Assembly: GCA_965206145.1 (NCBI GenBank)
Contig: CBDBIK010000005.1
Coordinates: 124,001 to 188,000 of the forward strand
Length of the DNA: 64,000 nt
Direction of reading: 5' to 3'
DNA from: CBDBIK01 sp965206145
Lineage (GTDB): Bacteria > Pseudomonadota > Alphaproteobacteria > TMED109
The position numbers and the translations under genes are program-made. The notes below the pieces were generated by a model. The model was not told where the DNA came from, did no database searches, and was given only the letters and a program-made list of their open reading frames with translations. Below, in pieces: positions 51,967 through 61,495 of the stretch. The first letter of the stretch is position 1. Each line of letters opens with the position of its first letter.

Positions 51967-52770
51967 ATGACCGACATCACTCCTCCTCCCGCAAGTTTCA
52001 GCGCCCTTGATCTTTTTCGACTCGACGGCAAGACGGCACTCGTCACAGGCGGGGCGCGCGGTATTGGCCGCATCGCTTGCATCGCACTCTCCGAGGCGGG
52101 AGCAAGCGTCGCTGTGGGAGATGTCGATGCGGTGGCAGCCAAGGAAATCGCAGCCGAGCTCACCGCCCTGGGTCGAGACGTCTTTGCGGTCCGCATGGAC
52201 GTAACTTCCGAAGACGAAATCCGGCAAGCCTTCGACGCGACCGCAAAACGGACCGGAAGGATCGACGTCCTCGTGAACAACGCCGGCGGTACGCAACGAG
52301 ACGATGCCGAATCGATCCCCCTGTCACTTTGGGAGAACATCATCCGCCTGAACCAGACCTCGGTCTTCCTATGCAGTCGGGAAGCTGCACGCCACATGCT
52401 CCCCGCCGACGGCGGGAGCATCATCAATATCGCCTCGATCATGGGTGTCGTTGGCGGCGGGGCCACCCCCAACCTTCCCTACCACGCAACCAAGGGCGCG
52501 GTGATCAACATGACCCGCTCGCTTGCCAGCGAATGGGGGGAAAAGAGGATTCGAGTGAATGCGATCGGCCCCACCTACGTCAAAACGGATCTCACCGCCG
52601 CGATTCGCGCGGACGCATCCAGGGTCGCGCATGTCGAGTCTCGCACACCGCTTGGACGGTTCGCCGAGGTTGAAGAAATGGCAGGCGGAATTCTTTATCT
52701 CGCAAGTCCCGCTTCCAGCATGGTGACTGGTGCCGTTCTCATGATCGATGGAGGCTGGAGCGCGATCTGA
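51967..52770 (+). CDS. Short-chain dehydrogenase/reductase (SDR)
   Basis: NAD(P)-dependent oxidoreductase of 267 residues. The Rossmann motif is TGGARGIG, with VNNAGG, the catalytic Ser region INIASIMGV, and the active-site YHATKGA (Tyr-x-x-x-Lys). The last part, MVTGAVLMIDGGWSA, is the usual SDR ending. An acidic residue at the end of the second strand (GDVDAV) favours NAD. The ATG at 51967 follows the aldolase stop directly. The substrate is probably an intermediate handled by the aldolase and hydratases; this is inference. Confidence 0.88.
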   Translation: MTDITPPPASFSALDLFRLDGKTALVTGGARGIGRIACIALSEAGASVAVGDVDAVAAKEIAAELTALGRDVFAVRMDVTSEDEIRQAFDATAKRTGRIDVLVNNAGGTQRDDAESIPLSLWENIIRLNQTSVFLCSREAARHMLPADGGSIINIASIMGVVGGGATPNLPYHATKGAVINMTRSLASEWGEKRIRVNAIGPTYVKTDLTAAIRADASRVAHVESRTPLGRFAEVEEMAGGILYLASPASSMVTGAVLMIDGGWSAI

Positions 52771-52834
52771 CACGGATCTTCGACCCTGCCAGGCACCGGA
52801 TGACAACACTTCCCGTTCCGTCCATGGTGCAACG

Positions 52835-55081
52835 ATGAAACCTGAGGCTGACTCTACGCACCCGGCCAAACCTGAGACCGTCGAATACCTCGAACTCCTC
52901 AACTCCGAGCAGTGCCGCGCAGTAAAAACCCTCGACGGGCCTCTCCTCGTGCTTTCAGGAGCGGGCACCGGCAAGACGCGGGTTCTCACCGCTCGGATAG
53001 CCCGCCTACTCGCCACCGGCAAGGCACGCCCGCAGGAAACGCTCGTCGTCACCTTCACCAACCGAGCCGCCAACGAAATGCGCGAGCGGGTCGAGAAGAT
53101 TTCAAAGCGTTCAGCCGCGGGCTGGTGGCTGGGAACATTTCATTCCCTCGGATCCCGAATCCTTCGTCAACACGCCGAACAGGTCGGTCTCAAGTCTGAC
53201 TTCACGATCCTCGACGCCGATGACCAGCTCCGGGTTCTGAAAAAAGTCCTGGAGGAAAGCAACCTCGACCAGGGGCGCTGGCCTCCGCGCAAGCTCCGCA
53301 GCGTCATCGAGCGTTGGAAAAACCTTGGTCTTTCACCGGGCAGCGCGGACGACGAGGGCATGGACTTCGCCCAGGGCAAGGGTCACGCCCTCTATACGAA
53401 ATACCAGGACCGCCTGAAACAGCTCAACGCCGCCGACTTTGGCGACTTGCTCCTCCACAACCTTTCGCTCTTCAGAGATTCCCAAACCCTTTCCACCTGG
53501 CAAAGACGTTTCCGCTACATCCTCGTGGACGAATATCAGGACACCAACACCGCCCAGTACCTGTGGCTTCGCCTGCTTGCCGGCGGCCACGGCAATTTGT
53601 GCGTCGTCGGTGATGAGGACCAGTCGATTTATGGATGGCGGGGCGCAGACGTAGGCAACATCCTTCGTTTCGAGCAAGACTTCCCCAATACCACCGTCGT
53701 GCGCCTGGAGCAGAATTACCGCTCAACAGGGCACATCCTGGGAGCGGCCTCGGCCGTGATTTCCCGAAACCGCATGCGAATCGGCAAAACACTCTGGACG
53801 GAAGGCGGGGAGGGCCTCCCAGTTCTGATCCGGGAAACTGGTGACAGCGAAGACGAAGCAAGGTTAGTAAGCAATGACATTGAGAAGATTCGAGATTCTG
53901 GATCCTCCCTCGAAGAGGTCGCGATTCTGGTGCGCACGAGCGCCCTTACCCGAGGTTTCGAAGAACGCTTTCTACAAATTAGCTTGCCGTACCGCATCGT
54001 CGGCGGTGTGCGGTTCTACGAACGCCAGGAGATCCGGGACGCTATCTCCTACCTGCGACTCGTCCACCGCCAGGGAGACGATCTCGCCTTCGAGCGCATC
54101 AGCAATCGACCACGCCGGGGAATCGGAGCGACCACACTTCGTCGAATCACGGAACATGCACGAGGAACGCGCACAAACCTGGAAGAAGCGACCCGCTCAT
54201 TGCTCGCTGCCGAGGAGATCCGTGGGAAAGCGAGAAATGGACTACGCTCGTTCCTCGATGCCATCGAGAGGTGGCGCACGATGCACAGAAACGGTACCCC
54301 GGCCAACGAAATCGCCAAAACCGTCCTCGACGAATCGGGTTATCTCGAGATGTGGCAGAAAGAAAACTCGGCTGAGAGCGCAGGGCGAATCGAAAATCTC
54401 AATGAACTCGCGAATGCCATCGGGGAGTTCGAGAGCCTGGAGGGATTCCTCGAGCACGTCTCCCTTGTCCAGGACCACGACGACGGATCGGCATCCGGAC
54501 GTGTCGCCCTCATGACTCTGCATGGCGCGAAGGGGCTCGAATTCAACACGGTGTTCCTTCCCGGTTGGGAGGATGGGCTATTTCCACACGAGTTGGCGAT
54601 GAACGAAGGCGGCGATGCAGGCCTCGAGGAGGAACGAAGGCTCGCATACGTCGGTCTGACGCGCGCCCGGCTCGAAGCTCGAATTTCTTACGCATGCAGA
54701 CGCATGCAGCGGGGTTCCTGGGGTGAGCAGTTCCCCTCCCGCTTCATTGCTGAAATTCCCGAACAGCACATGCGCTCAGAAAACGTCCCCGAAGAAGGTC
54801 TGGCCAATTCCGGACGTGACGTTACCCGGCCTGCCATCGGAGATCGACGTAGCCGTTACCACCGCTACACCGAGCGGGGGCGCAATTTGATTGACGTGAC
54901 CCCGTCAAAACCTGTGAATGAGGAGGATGCATCGGCCTTTGAAGACGGCATGCGGGTGTTTCACCAGAAATTCGGCTACGGAACCATTGTTTCAGTAGAC
55001 GGCAAGGCCCTGGAGATCGACTTCGAGACAAGCGGTGTGAAAAAGATCATGCACGAGTACATCGAACTCGCCGCAGGGTAA
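52835..55081 (+). CDS. UvrD/PcrA-family DNA helicase
   Basis: Superfamily 1A 3'-to-5' helicase of 748 residues for repair and replication restart. Motif I is LSGAGTGKTRVLTARIA, and VTFTNRAANEMRERV is motif Ia. Motif II is VDEYQDTN, motif III is DQSIYGWRGAD, RLEQNYRS is motif IV, MTLHGAKGLEF is motif V and AYVGLTRAR is motif VI. The C-terminal VFHQKFGYGTIVSVDG and LEIDFETSGVKKI form the Tudor-like domain of UvrD/PcrA. The ATG at 52835 gives the usual start just before the Q motif. A terminator follows. Confidence 0.92.
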   Translation: MKPEADSTHPAKPETVEYLELLNSEQCRAVKTLDGPLLVLSGAGTGKTRVLTARIARLLATGKARPQETLVVTFTNRAANEMRERVEKISKRSAAGWWLGTFHSLGSRILRQHAEQVGLKSDFTILDADDQLRVLKKVLEESNLDQGRWPPRKLRSVIERWKNLGLSPGSADDEGMDFAQGKGHALYTKYQDRLKQLNAADFGDLLLHNLSLFRDSQTLSTWQRRFRYILVDEYQDTNTAQYLWLRLLAGGHGNLCVVGDEDQSIYGWRGADVGNILRFEQDFPNTTVVRLEQNYRSTGHILGAASAVISRNRMRIGKTLWTEGGEGLPVLIRETGDSEDEARLVSNDIEKIRDSGSSLEEVAILVRTSALTRGFEERFLQISLPYRIVGGVRFYERQEIRDAISYLRLVHRQGDDLAFERISNRPRRGIGATTLRRITEHARGTRTNLEEATRSLLAAEEIRGKARNGLRSFLDAIERWRTMHRNGTPANEIAKTVLDESGYLEMWQKENSAESAGRIENLNELANAIGEFESLEGFLEHVSLVQDHDDGSASGRVALMTLHGAKGLEFNTVFLPGWEDGLFPHELAMNEGGDAGLEEERRLAYVGLTRARLEARISYACRRMQRGSWGEQFPSRFIAEIPEQHMRSENVPEEGLANSGRDVTRPAIGDRRSRYHRYTERGRNLIDVTPSKPVNEEDASAFEDGMRVFHQKFGYGTIVSVDGKALEIDFETSGVKKIMHEYIELAAG

Positions 55082-55100
55082 CTCGTGCCGATGCAGACAG

Positions 55101-55143
55101 ACGGAAGAAGATCCTCCGGAGGGAGGAATCTTCTTCCGTTTCA
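55101..55143. terminator. Terminator after the uvrD-family gene
   Basis: ACGGAAGAAGAT (55101-55112) and ATCTTCTTCCGT (55128-55139) pair over 12 bp and are followed by a short T run; it may also serve the convergent small gene at 55163. Confidence 0.85.
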
Positions 55144-55162
55144 ATGAGTTCGTCTCGTACCG

Positions 55163-55369
55163 TCAGCCCTGAAGGTGCGGACGTGCTTTGGTCACGGGAC
55201 GCAAGGCCTCCGTGAGCACACGTGTCCTGGTCACAGGACGCAACAAGGCCTCCGTGAGAAGACCGAAGCTTTTGCGCATGGCGCGAGCCTGAAGGCCGCG
55301 CCCGGCACCGACCAGCGTGTGGAGGTCGGTGTTGGTGCGAAGAATAGGTTGGTGGGTGAACGTGTTCAT
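55163..55369 (-). CDS. Small hypothetical protein with an internal repeat
   Basis: 68 residues starting MNTFTHQPILRTNTDLHTLV. The second half repeats itself (LLTEALLRPVTRTR then VLTEALRPVTKAR), reflecting a direct DNA repeat between about 55190 and 55260. A GGAAA ribosome-like site precedes the ATG. It is very basic, with no cysteines or membrane helix, and no family was recognised. It may be real but could also be chance coding across a repeat. The remaining DNA to 55534 should hold the promoter of the aminopeptidase gene. Confidence 0.4.
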   Translation of the reverse strand: MNTFTHQPILRTNTDLHTLVGAGRGLQARAMRKSFGLLTEALLRPVTRTRVLTEALRPVTKARPHLQG

Positions 55370-55534
55370 GGTTTTTCCTTTCCGGGAACACAAGCGCATT
55401 CCCAAAACAAGATATGAGCGCGCAATCGCCGTTTAGGTAGTAGATAAAAGGCTTTTCTGATACGCGTTTTACGCATGGCAATGCTTTCGGCAACAAGCCG
55501 CCTATATTCTGGAACTGGTATCAGGAAACGTGAC

Positions 55535-57349
55535 ATGACCATCGACAGGCTTGGCGAAGTACGTTCCATCCTTGCCGAAATGAAAGTCTCGGGCTTCATC
55601 CAGCCACACGAGGACGAATTCTTGAACGAGTTCGTTCCTCCACATGCGGAACGGCTAGCCTGGCTCACGGGCTTCACGGGATCGGCCGGAACTGCCGTCG
55701 TGCTCGCAGAAAAAGCAGCACTCTTCGTAGATGGACGCTACACGTTGCAAGCGGCCGAACAGGTGGATACAGCCAGATTCACTGTTGAGCGCCACGACCG
55801 TGTGAGCAGGTGGATCCAGGACAACCTTGCTGCTGGAAAATCACTCGGCTACGACCCCAGGCTAGTCAGCTTCTCAGGTGCGAAAGCGCTTCGCACAGCG
55901 GTCGGGAAGGCGCAAGGCACTCTCCAGGCACTTGACGAAAATCCCATCGACCGCTGCTGGAACGACCGGCCGACTCCACCAACCGGAAAGATTTTCCCCT
56001 ACCCCCTCGAAGAAACAGGAAAGGAAAGCTCGGAAAAACGCGCTGACCTGACAGCCTGCCTACGCGAAGAAAAAACGGATGCCGTGGTGATCTGCGCCAC
56101 CGATTCGCTCACCTGGCTTCTGAACATCCGTGGCTCGGACCTCCCCTATTCGCCGATCCCCCTGGCACGTGCCGTACTATCCAGCGATGGATCGGTTGCG
56201 CTTTTCGTCGAGGCCATAAAGACAGACTCGGACGTTTTGCTTCACCTGGGAGAGAAAGTTTCCATCCGTGATCCCGATACGCTTCCGGAAATCTTGAGAG
56301 AATTCGGAACGAGAAACGCCACCGTACGCATTGATCCACTCACCACTCCCTCTTGGATCCCCGAGGAACTGGAAAAGGCTGGAGCTCAGGTGCGGGAGGG
56401 ATCCGATCCGATCGCCCTGGCCAAGGCGATCAAGAACCCGGTCGAGCTCGAAGGCATGCGCAGGGTTCACCGAACCGATGGACGGGCAGTCGTTCGGTTT
56501 CTCCACTGGCTCGACGAAAACGCCCCCTCCAACACGATCACCGAATGCTCCGCAGCCGACAAACTCGAGGCCTTCCGGAGGGAAGATTCGTCATTTCAAG
56601 GGTTGAGTTTTCCCACGATTTCAGGAGCAGGGCCCAACGGTGCCATCGTTCACTACCGCGCCGAGCCCGGGAATGATCTCGCCTTGACAGCCGGAACCCT
56701 CTACCTGGTAGACAGCGGCGGTCAGTACCCGGGAGGCACCACTGACATCACTCGCACCATCGCACTCGGCGAGACGGACGAGGAGATGCACGATCGCTTC
56801 ACCCGTGTCCTCAGGGGCCACATCGCACTCGCCCGCGCCCGTTTCCCCCGAGGTACCACGGGAGGCCAGCTAGACGCGCTTGCGCGTGCGCCTTTGTGGG
56901 AAGCGGGGCTCACCTATGAACATGGAACCGGACACGGCGTTGGAAGCTTCCTCAACGTCCACGAAGGACCTCAGTCAATAGGATTCCGGGTCTCCCCGGG
57001 GCCAAAACGACAGGCAGCACCCTCGACACTGGTTGCCCTGAAACCTGGCATGGTGATTTCGAACGAACCAGGTTACTACCGAGCTGAACGGTACGGGATC
57101 CGAATCGAGAACCTTGTTGCAGTAACGAAGCAGCCCCGCCCGGCTGGAGGCGAGATCGAAACCCTCGGTTTCGAGACCCTGACGCTCGCTCCCATTGACC
57201 GGCGTCTCATCGTCTCCCCCATGCTGGCCCCTTCCGAGAGGGAGTGGCTGGACACCTATCACCAGCGCGTCTTCGAAACCCTCGGCGAGGGACTTGACCC
57301 TGCAACTCGAAACTGGCTTAAAGTTGCATGCGCGCCGCTCCAGAGCTGA
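55535..57349 (+). CDS. Aminopeptidase P-type metallopeptidase (M24 family)
   Basis: Removes N-terminal residues before proline; 604 residues in the long three-domain form. Two creatinase-like N-terminal domains (WLTGFTGSAGTAVVL, ALFVDGRYTLQAAEQVD) precede the pita-bread catalytic domain. Metal ligands are visible as LVDSGGQYPGGTTDITRTI (two Asp), GTGHGVGSFLNVHEGP (His), MVISNEPGYYR (Glu) and GIRIENLV (Glu). The ATG at 55535 has AGGAAA upstream. It is followed 16 bp on by a flavin reductase gene on the same strand. Confidence 0.9.
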   Translation: MTIDRLGEVRSILAEMKVSGFIQPHEDEFLNEFVPPHAERLAWLTGFTGSAGTAVVLAEKAALFVDGRYTLQAAEQVDTARFTVERHDRVSRWIQDNLAAGKSLGYDPRLVSFSGAKALRTAVGKAQGTLQALDENPIDRCWNDRPTPPTGKIFPYPLEETGKESSEKRADLTACLREEKTDAVVICATDSLTWLLNIRGSDLPYSPIPLARAVLSSDGSVALFVEAIKTDSDVLLHLGEKVSIRDPDTLPEILREFGTRNATVRIDPLTTPSWIPEELEKAGAQVREGSDPIALAKAIKNPVELEGMRRVHRTDGRAVVRFLHWLDENAPSNTITECSAADKLEAFRREDSSFQGLSFPTISGAGPNGAIVHYRAEPGNDLALTAGTLYLVDSGGQYPGGTTDITRTIALGETDEEMHDRFTRVLRGHIALARARFPRGTTGGQLDALARAPLWEAGLTYEHGTGHGVGSFLNVHEGPQSIGFRVSPGPKRQAAPSTLVALKPGMVISNEPGYYRAERYGIRIENLVAVTKQPRPAGGEIETLGFETLTLAPIDRRLIVSPMLAPSEREWLDTYHQRVFETLGEGLDPATRNWLKVACAPLQS

Positions 57350-57365
57350 ACCAAAAGGAACCCCC

Positions 57366-57938
57366 ATGGGACTTCGCATCGCCGTCATCTACGGATCGAC
57401 CAGACCCCAGCGTCTCGGCATCCGCGCCGCAAAATTCCTCGTCCGCGGATTCACCGAGCGAGGTAGCCATGTCGACCTCATCGAACCTCTAGAACATCCC
57501 CTCCCCTTGCTCGAGCTCCGCTACCGCGAACATGGAGAAGGAAAAGCGCCAAAACCCATGGAAACGGTGCACAAAATTCTCGATGCGGCCGATGCGTTCG
57601 TTATCGTAAGTGGGGAGTACAACAATTCCATTCCACCAGCACTCGCCAATATAATTGACCATTTCCTTCCCGAGTACTCGCGCAAACCCTCAGCCGTCTG
57701 CTGTTACTCGGTTTCGCCTTTCGGCGGTGCGCATGCACTGACGGCCGTTCGGGCACTCCTTGCTGCCGTAGGGGCCCCACCGATCGGTGCTTCACTCCAC
57801 GTCCCTGGCATCGCCGACGTCTTCGACGATGAGGGCACACCCGCGGATCCGGAGACGATGGACCGTCGATTCACCACCTTCGCCAAGGAGGTCGAGTGGT
57901 ACGCGAATGCCCTCAAGACGGCCCGCGAGGCGGACTAG
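57366..57938 (+). CDS. NADPH-dependent FMN reductase-family flavoprotein
   Basis: 190-residue flavodoxin-fold reductase. It has the FMN phosphate loop IAVIYGSTRPQRLG, then FVIVSGEYNNSIPPALANII and YSVSPFGGAHALTAVRALLA. Relatives reduce FMN, quinones, azo dyes or chromate. The ATG at 57366 follows AAAAGGA. It is probably co-transcribed with the aminopeptidase and converges with rodA, whose stop is 17 bp away. Confidence 0.87.
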   Translation: MGLRIAVIYGSTRPQRLGIRAAKFLVRGFTERGSHVDLIEPLEHPLPLLELRYREHGEGKAPKPMETVHKILDAADAFVIVSGEYNNSIPPALANIIDHFLPEYSRKPSAVCCYSVSPFGGAHALTAVRALLAAVGAPPIGASLHVPGIADVFDDEGTPADPETMDRRFTTFAKEVEWYANALKTAREAD

Positions 57939-57955
57939 GGCAATACCTGCTGTAC

Positions 57956-59113
57956 CTACGGGAGTTTTCGATCCCGGTGGATGTAGACGTTGATCATGAG
58001 TCCCACGCAGGCAAACAACGTGAACGCTGCTGTCCCTCCATAGGAAATCGGCGGTAGTGGACTGCCAACAACCGGAAGCAGAGTCACCGTCATCGCGACA
58101 TTGACGAAGAGATAGAGAAACACGACGACGGAAAAGGAGGCTGCGACAATCCTGCCGAAATGGCTTCGCGTCTGACTTGCAATTACCGCACCGCAAACGG
58201 GAATCAGGACGTGCAGTCCGATCAATGCGAGCGAGCCCACAAACCCGAATTCTTCAGCGAAAATCGAGAACACGAAATCGGTATGGAGTGCGGGAATAAA
58301 GTCGAGATGGCTTTGGGTGCCTTCGAGATAGCCCTTTCCTTGGAGGCCACCTGAGCCGATGGCGATTTTTGACTGGATCGCATGGTAACCTGCCCCCAAG
58401 GGGTCGGCCTCGGGGTTGAAAAAGGTGAGAAGACGGTCTTTCTGGTAGTCGCGGAGCGCGAAAATCCACACGAGCGGTGTCGCGATTATGCCAAAGAGTG
58501 CGCCACCCAAGACGAGACGGCGATCAATCCCGGCGAGGAACGCACACGCCGTCCCCACCATGACGAGCACCGTTGCGGTACCCAAGTCCGGTTGCCGGAA
58601 CACGAGGTACGCGGGCGCAGCAACCAGCAAGCCTACGGCCAATGCCTCCGTCCAAAGAAGACGCCTTCCTGCATGAAAATGGAAATAGCGGGCGAGTGCG
58701 AGTACCACGCCTACCTTCATTATTTCCGAGGGCTGGAAATTGAACCCACCAACCGAGATCCAGCGGCTCACGCCGACATTTTCAACACTCAGGAATTCCA
58801 CCACAAGCAGGAGACCCAGCCCGCCGAGGTAGAGCAGATAAGCTCCCTGAAGCCAGAACCGGATGTCGATCAACACCACCAGAAGAAGCAGAACGAATCC
58901 TCCTCCCATCCGGATCGCATGCGGCCAAAACCAAGGATGGAAATTCCCGTCACCGGCGGAGTACTGCACTAAAAGACCCATCGCAACGAGCACGATGAGC
59001 GTGCCCATGAGAATCAGGGGAAGACGACGAGCCAGCTCCCGGAAGCATTCACGGTACTCGAGGGCGGTGTCGGTCTCCACGATCCGGGAAGCGTTCGAAA
59101 AATACCTGCTCAT
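57956..59113 (-). CDS. rodA: Rod-shape peptidoglycan polymerase RodA (SEDS family)
   Basis: SEDS glycosyltransferase of the elongasome, 385 residues with about ten membrane helices. Signature segments include ISVGGFNFQPSEIMKVGVVL, FRQPDLGTATVLVMVG, LGAGYHAIQSKIAIGSGGLQ and GKGYLEGTQSHLDFIP. The conserved end PLPPISYGGTAAFT is also present. The start overlaps the mrdA stop by 4 bp. It acts with PBP2 to build side-wall peptidoglycan and is the last gene of the shape operon. Confidence 0.93.
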   Translation of the reverse strand: MSRYFSNASRIVETDTALEYRECFRELARRLPLILMGTLIVLVAMGLLVQYSAGDGNFHPWFWPHAIRMGGGFVLLLLVVLIDIRFWLQGAYLLYLGGLGLLLVVEFLSVENVGVSRWISVGGFNFQPSEIMKVGVVLALARYFHFHAGRRLLWTEALAVGLLVAAPAYLVFRQPDLGTATVLVMVGTACAFLAGIDRRLVLGGALFGIIATPLVWIFALRDYQKDRLLTFFNPEADPLGAGYHAIQSKIAIGSGGLQGKGYLEGTQSHLDFIPALHTDFVFSIFAEEFGFVGSLALIGLHVLIPVCGAVIASQTRSHFGRIVAASFSVVVFLYLFVNVAMTVTLLPVVGSPLPPISYGGTAAFTLFACVGLMINVYIHRDRKLP

Positions 59114-60987
59114 GTCGGCTCACGATCCCGACTTGCGACCGGAGATATCTGAGTCTGCGCTGTGAAAAGCATGTCCTTGGCAATCGGAGCGGCTGCCTTG
59201 GAACCGCTGCCGCCATGTTCAACAACCACGGAAACTGCATAGCGAGGATTAACGATGGGAGCGTAACCGACGAAGATCGCATGATCGCGCCATTTGCGGG
59301 GCAGTTCTTCGTTTTTGAGCACCCTGACCCGCCGCTCCGCAAGCGAGATCCGGCGAACCTGTGACGTGCCTGTCTTCCCTGCCATCTCGAATCCAGATTC
59401 CTTGATGCGACTCGCGTAAGCCGTCCCCCTCGGGTTGTTGACCACGTCTTCCATTGCCGCGCGGACCATGTCGAAGGATTCCCTTGACAAACCCATGCTC
59501 GAAGAGACTGCGAGAGGAAGTTCCTTCGGCGAAGGCGCACGAAGTGGATTGGGAGTCTGGCCGTCGCGAGTGAAGCGAACTTCGATTTTCTTCCCGCCAT
59601 TGGCTATCTGACATGTCATGGCAGCAAGCTGCAGGGGCGTCGCAAGCAGGAATCCCTGCCCGATCCCCAGATTCAGGGTTTCTCCTTTCTGCCATGGTTC
59701 GTCGAAGCGTCTGCGCTTCCAGCTTTTTGTGGGGACGAGACCTGCACTTTCCGCGGGAAATCTTCCGCCGGCCGTCGGGCTGCCAAACCCGAAGCGGCGC
59801 GCCATCTTCGAGATCTCATCAACCCCGACCTTGAGCGCGAGGCGATAGAAGTACACATCGCATGAACGCGAGATCGCCGTGCCAAGGTCGACCGTACCGT
59901 GCCCTCCCTTGCGCCAGCAATGGAAGATGCGGTCCCCGAACGGCATACTCCCGTTGCAGTACGCCTGTTCCTGTGGGTCCAAACCTTTCGCGAGAGCCGC
60001 CAGGGCAACAACGAGCTTAAACACGGAGCCAGGCGGGTAGACACCGTTGGCCGCCTTGTTCAGGAGCCTTCCCTCCGGATCATTTCGTAGATCTTCCCAT
60101 TCCCGAAGGCCCATACCCTCGGCAAAAGCATTCGGGTCAAAGCTCGGCGATGAACAGCACGCGAGCACCTCGCCGCTGTGAACATCGAGAAGTGTCACGG
60201 CACCTGTTTTTCCTGCCAGATGCTTCTGAGCAAGTTCCTGCAGGTTTCTATCGACCGTGAGCCAGAGATCGTTGCCGGTACTTCCTTCCCGATGTTCCAG
60301 AGTGCGAACAACCTGTCGGTGTGCATCCGTCTCGGTTTGCTTGGAACCAAACCCGCCCCGGAGATCACGCTCGTGATCATGCTCAATCCCGCTCCTACCG
60401 ATCTGGTAGTCAGGAACCTGAGACAAGATGGCATCCGTCCGATAGTCCTCTTTGGTAGCCTGGGAGACGTATCCAACTAAATGAGCACCCGCCTCACCTC
60501 CCGGGTAATGGCGCAAAGAGAAGCGCTCGATTTCGGTTCCCTGCAGGAAAGACGAGTGTGCGGCTACCCTGGTGAGATCTTCCCATGAGATCATGCTGGC
60601 AACGAGCACGGGGCTGTGCATCCCCTGCGCGCGCAGTTCCGCTTTCACCTTTTCAAGCCTCTCCTCGCCCAGCCCCAGCAACTCGTCAAGCAATTGCAAC
60701 GCAGTGTCGCTGTCGGTCTGCGGAGACTGGAAGAAGGACACCCGGTAGAACCAGAGGTTCTCGGCAAGAGGCACACCGTTGCGGTCAAGGATTTTCCCTC
60801 TGATGGGTGGAAGCAGGGAGTGGGTGATCCGATTCCTGTCGGAAAGCGTGGAATACTTACCGTTCTCGAGAATCTGTAACTGGTGGAGCTTGCCTGCCAG
60901 CAGGCCAACCAGTCCCGCCGTTCCGCCGCCAAGGAACAAACCACGACGTGTGAACTGCGCCCGGCGATGCTTATCTGCGCGATTCAT
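59110..60987 (-). CDS. mrdA: Penicillin-binding protein 2 (elongasome transpeptidase)
   Basis: Monofunctional class B PBP of 625 residues, paired with RodA. One membrane helix lies near residue 20 (LFLGGGTAGLVGLLAGKLHQ). The dimerisation domain follows, and the transpeptidase has VYPPGSVFKLV (active-site Ser-x-x-Lys), SRSCDVYFY (SxN-like) and AGKTGTSQV (KTG). The start overlaps nothing and follows the mreD stop by 1 bp; the stop overlaps rodA. Confidence 0.93.
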   Translation of the reverse strand: MNRADKHRRAQFTRRGLFLGGGTAGLVGLLAGKLHQLQILENGKYSTLSDRNRITHSLLPPIRGKILDRNGVPLAENLWFYRVSFFQSPQTDSDTALQLLDELLGLGEERLEKVKAELRAQGMHSPVLVASMISWEDLTRVAAHSSFLQGTEIERFSLRHYPGGEAGAHLVGYVSQATKEDYRTDAILSQVPDYQIGRSGIEHDHERDLRGGFGSKQTETDAHRQVVRTLEHREGSTGNDLWLTVDRNLQELAQKHLAGKTGAVTLLDVHSGEVLACCSSPSFDPNAFAEGMGLREWEDLRNDPEGRLLNKAANGVYPPGSVFKLVVALAALAKGLDPQEQAYCNGSMPFGDRIFHCWRKGGHGTVDLGTAISRSCDVYFYRLALKVGVDEISKMARRFGFGSPTAGGRFPAESAGLVPTKSWKRRRFDEPWQKGETLNLGIGQGFLLATPLQLAAMTCQIANGGKKIEVRFTRDGQTPNPLRAPSPKELPLAVSSSMGLSRESFDMVRAAMEDVVNNPRGTAYASRIKESGFEMAGKTGTSQVRRISLAERRVRVLKNEELPRKWRDHAIFVGYAPIVNPRYAVSVVVEHGGSGSKAAAPIAKDMLFTAQTQISPVASRDREPT

Positions 60988-60988
60988 G

Positions 60989-61495
60989 TCAACTCACGGA
61001 ACGGGGCAGGTTTTGCAACAAATGGAGGACGTGGTTGAAGCCATAGTGCCCGAGCGGGTAGATAGCCACCGTCACCCCGATCGTAAACAGGAGATCCACA
61101 ACCGAAAGAGAGGCTCCCTGCACAACCGCCCCGGTAGCGTGCATGACGGTGATGCCACCTGCAATGAACATAGGAATCATGATCCATTCGTAGGGCCAGA
61201 ACCGCAGCGCATAACGACGGTTGGTCTTGGGGATCAGAACCTTGAGCAACAGGAGCGTGAGTGGTGCCGTCCCTGGCGGGAAGCCTGCAAGCACGTCGCA
61301 CACGATGCCGATCACGAAGACCGAGACCACGTCCATGCTGTCTGGACGGTAGAACGACCAGTAGCAAATGCTGACCAGAACCATCAAGGGCATTGGCCCT
61401 TTGAGCTCCAAGGAGATTCCAGCAAAAACAACTTGCGCGAAGAGCGTCAGCAGCAACGGCAATGCCCGCACCGCTGGTCCCGCGAGGTTTTTCAC
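60989..61495 (-). CDS. mreD: Rod-shape determining membrane protein MreD
   Basis: 168 residues, five or six membrane helices (LLLTLFAQVVFAGISLELKG, DVVSVFVIGIVCDVLAGFPP). The phrase GIVCDVLAGFPPGTAPLTLL is the MreD signature. Its start overlaps the mreC stop by 4 bp. It links MreB/MreC to the RodA-PBP2 complex in the membrane. Confidence 0.88.
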   Translation of the reverse strand: MKNLAGPAVRALPLLLTLFAQVVFAGISLELKGPMPLMVLVSICYWSFYRPDSMDVVSVFVIGIVCDVLAGFPPGTAPLTLLLLKVLIPKTNRRYALRFWPYEWIMIPMFIAGGITVMHATGAVVQGASLSVVDLLFTIGVTVAIYPLGHYGFNHVLHLLQNLPRSVS

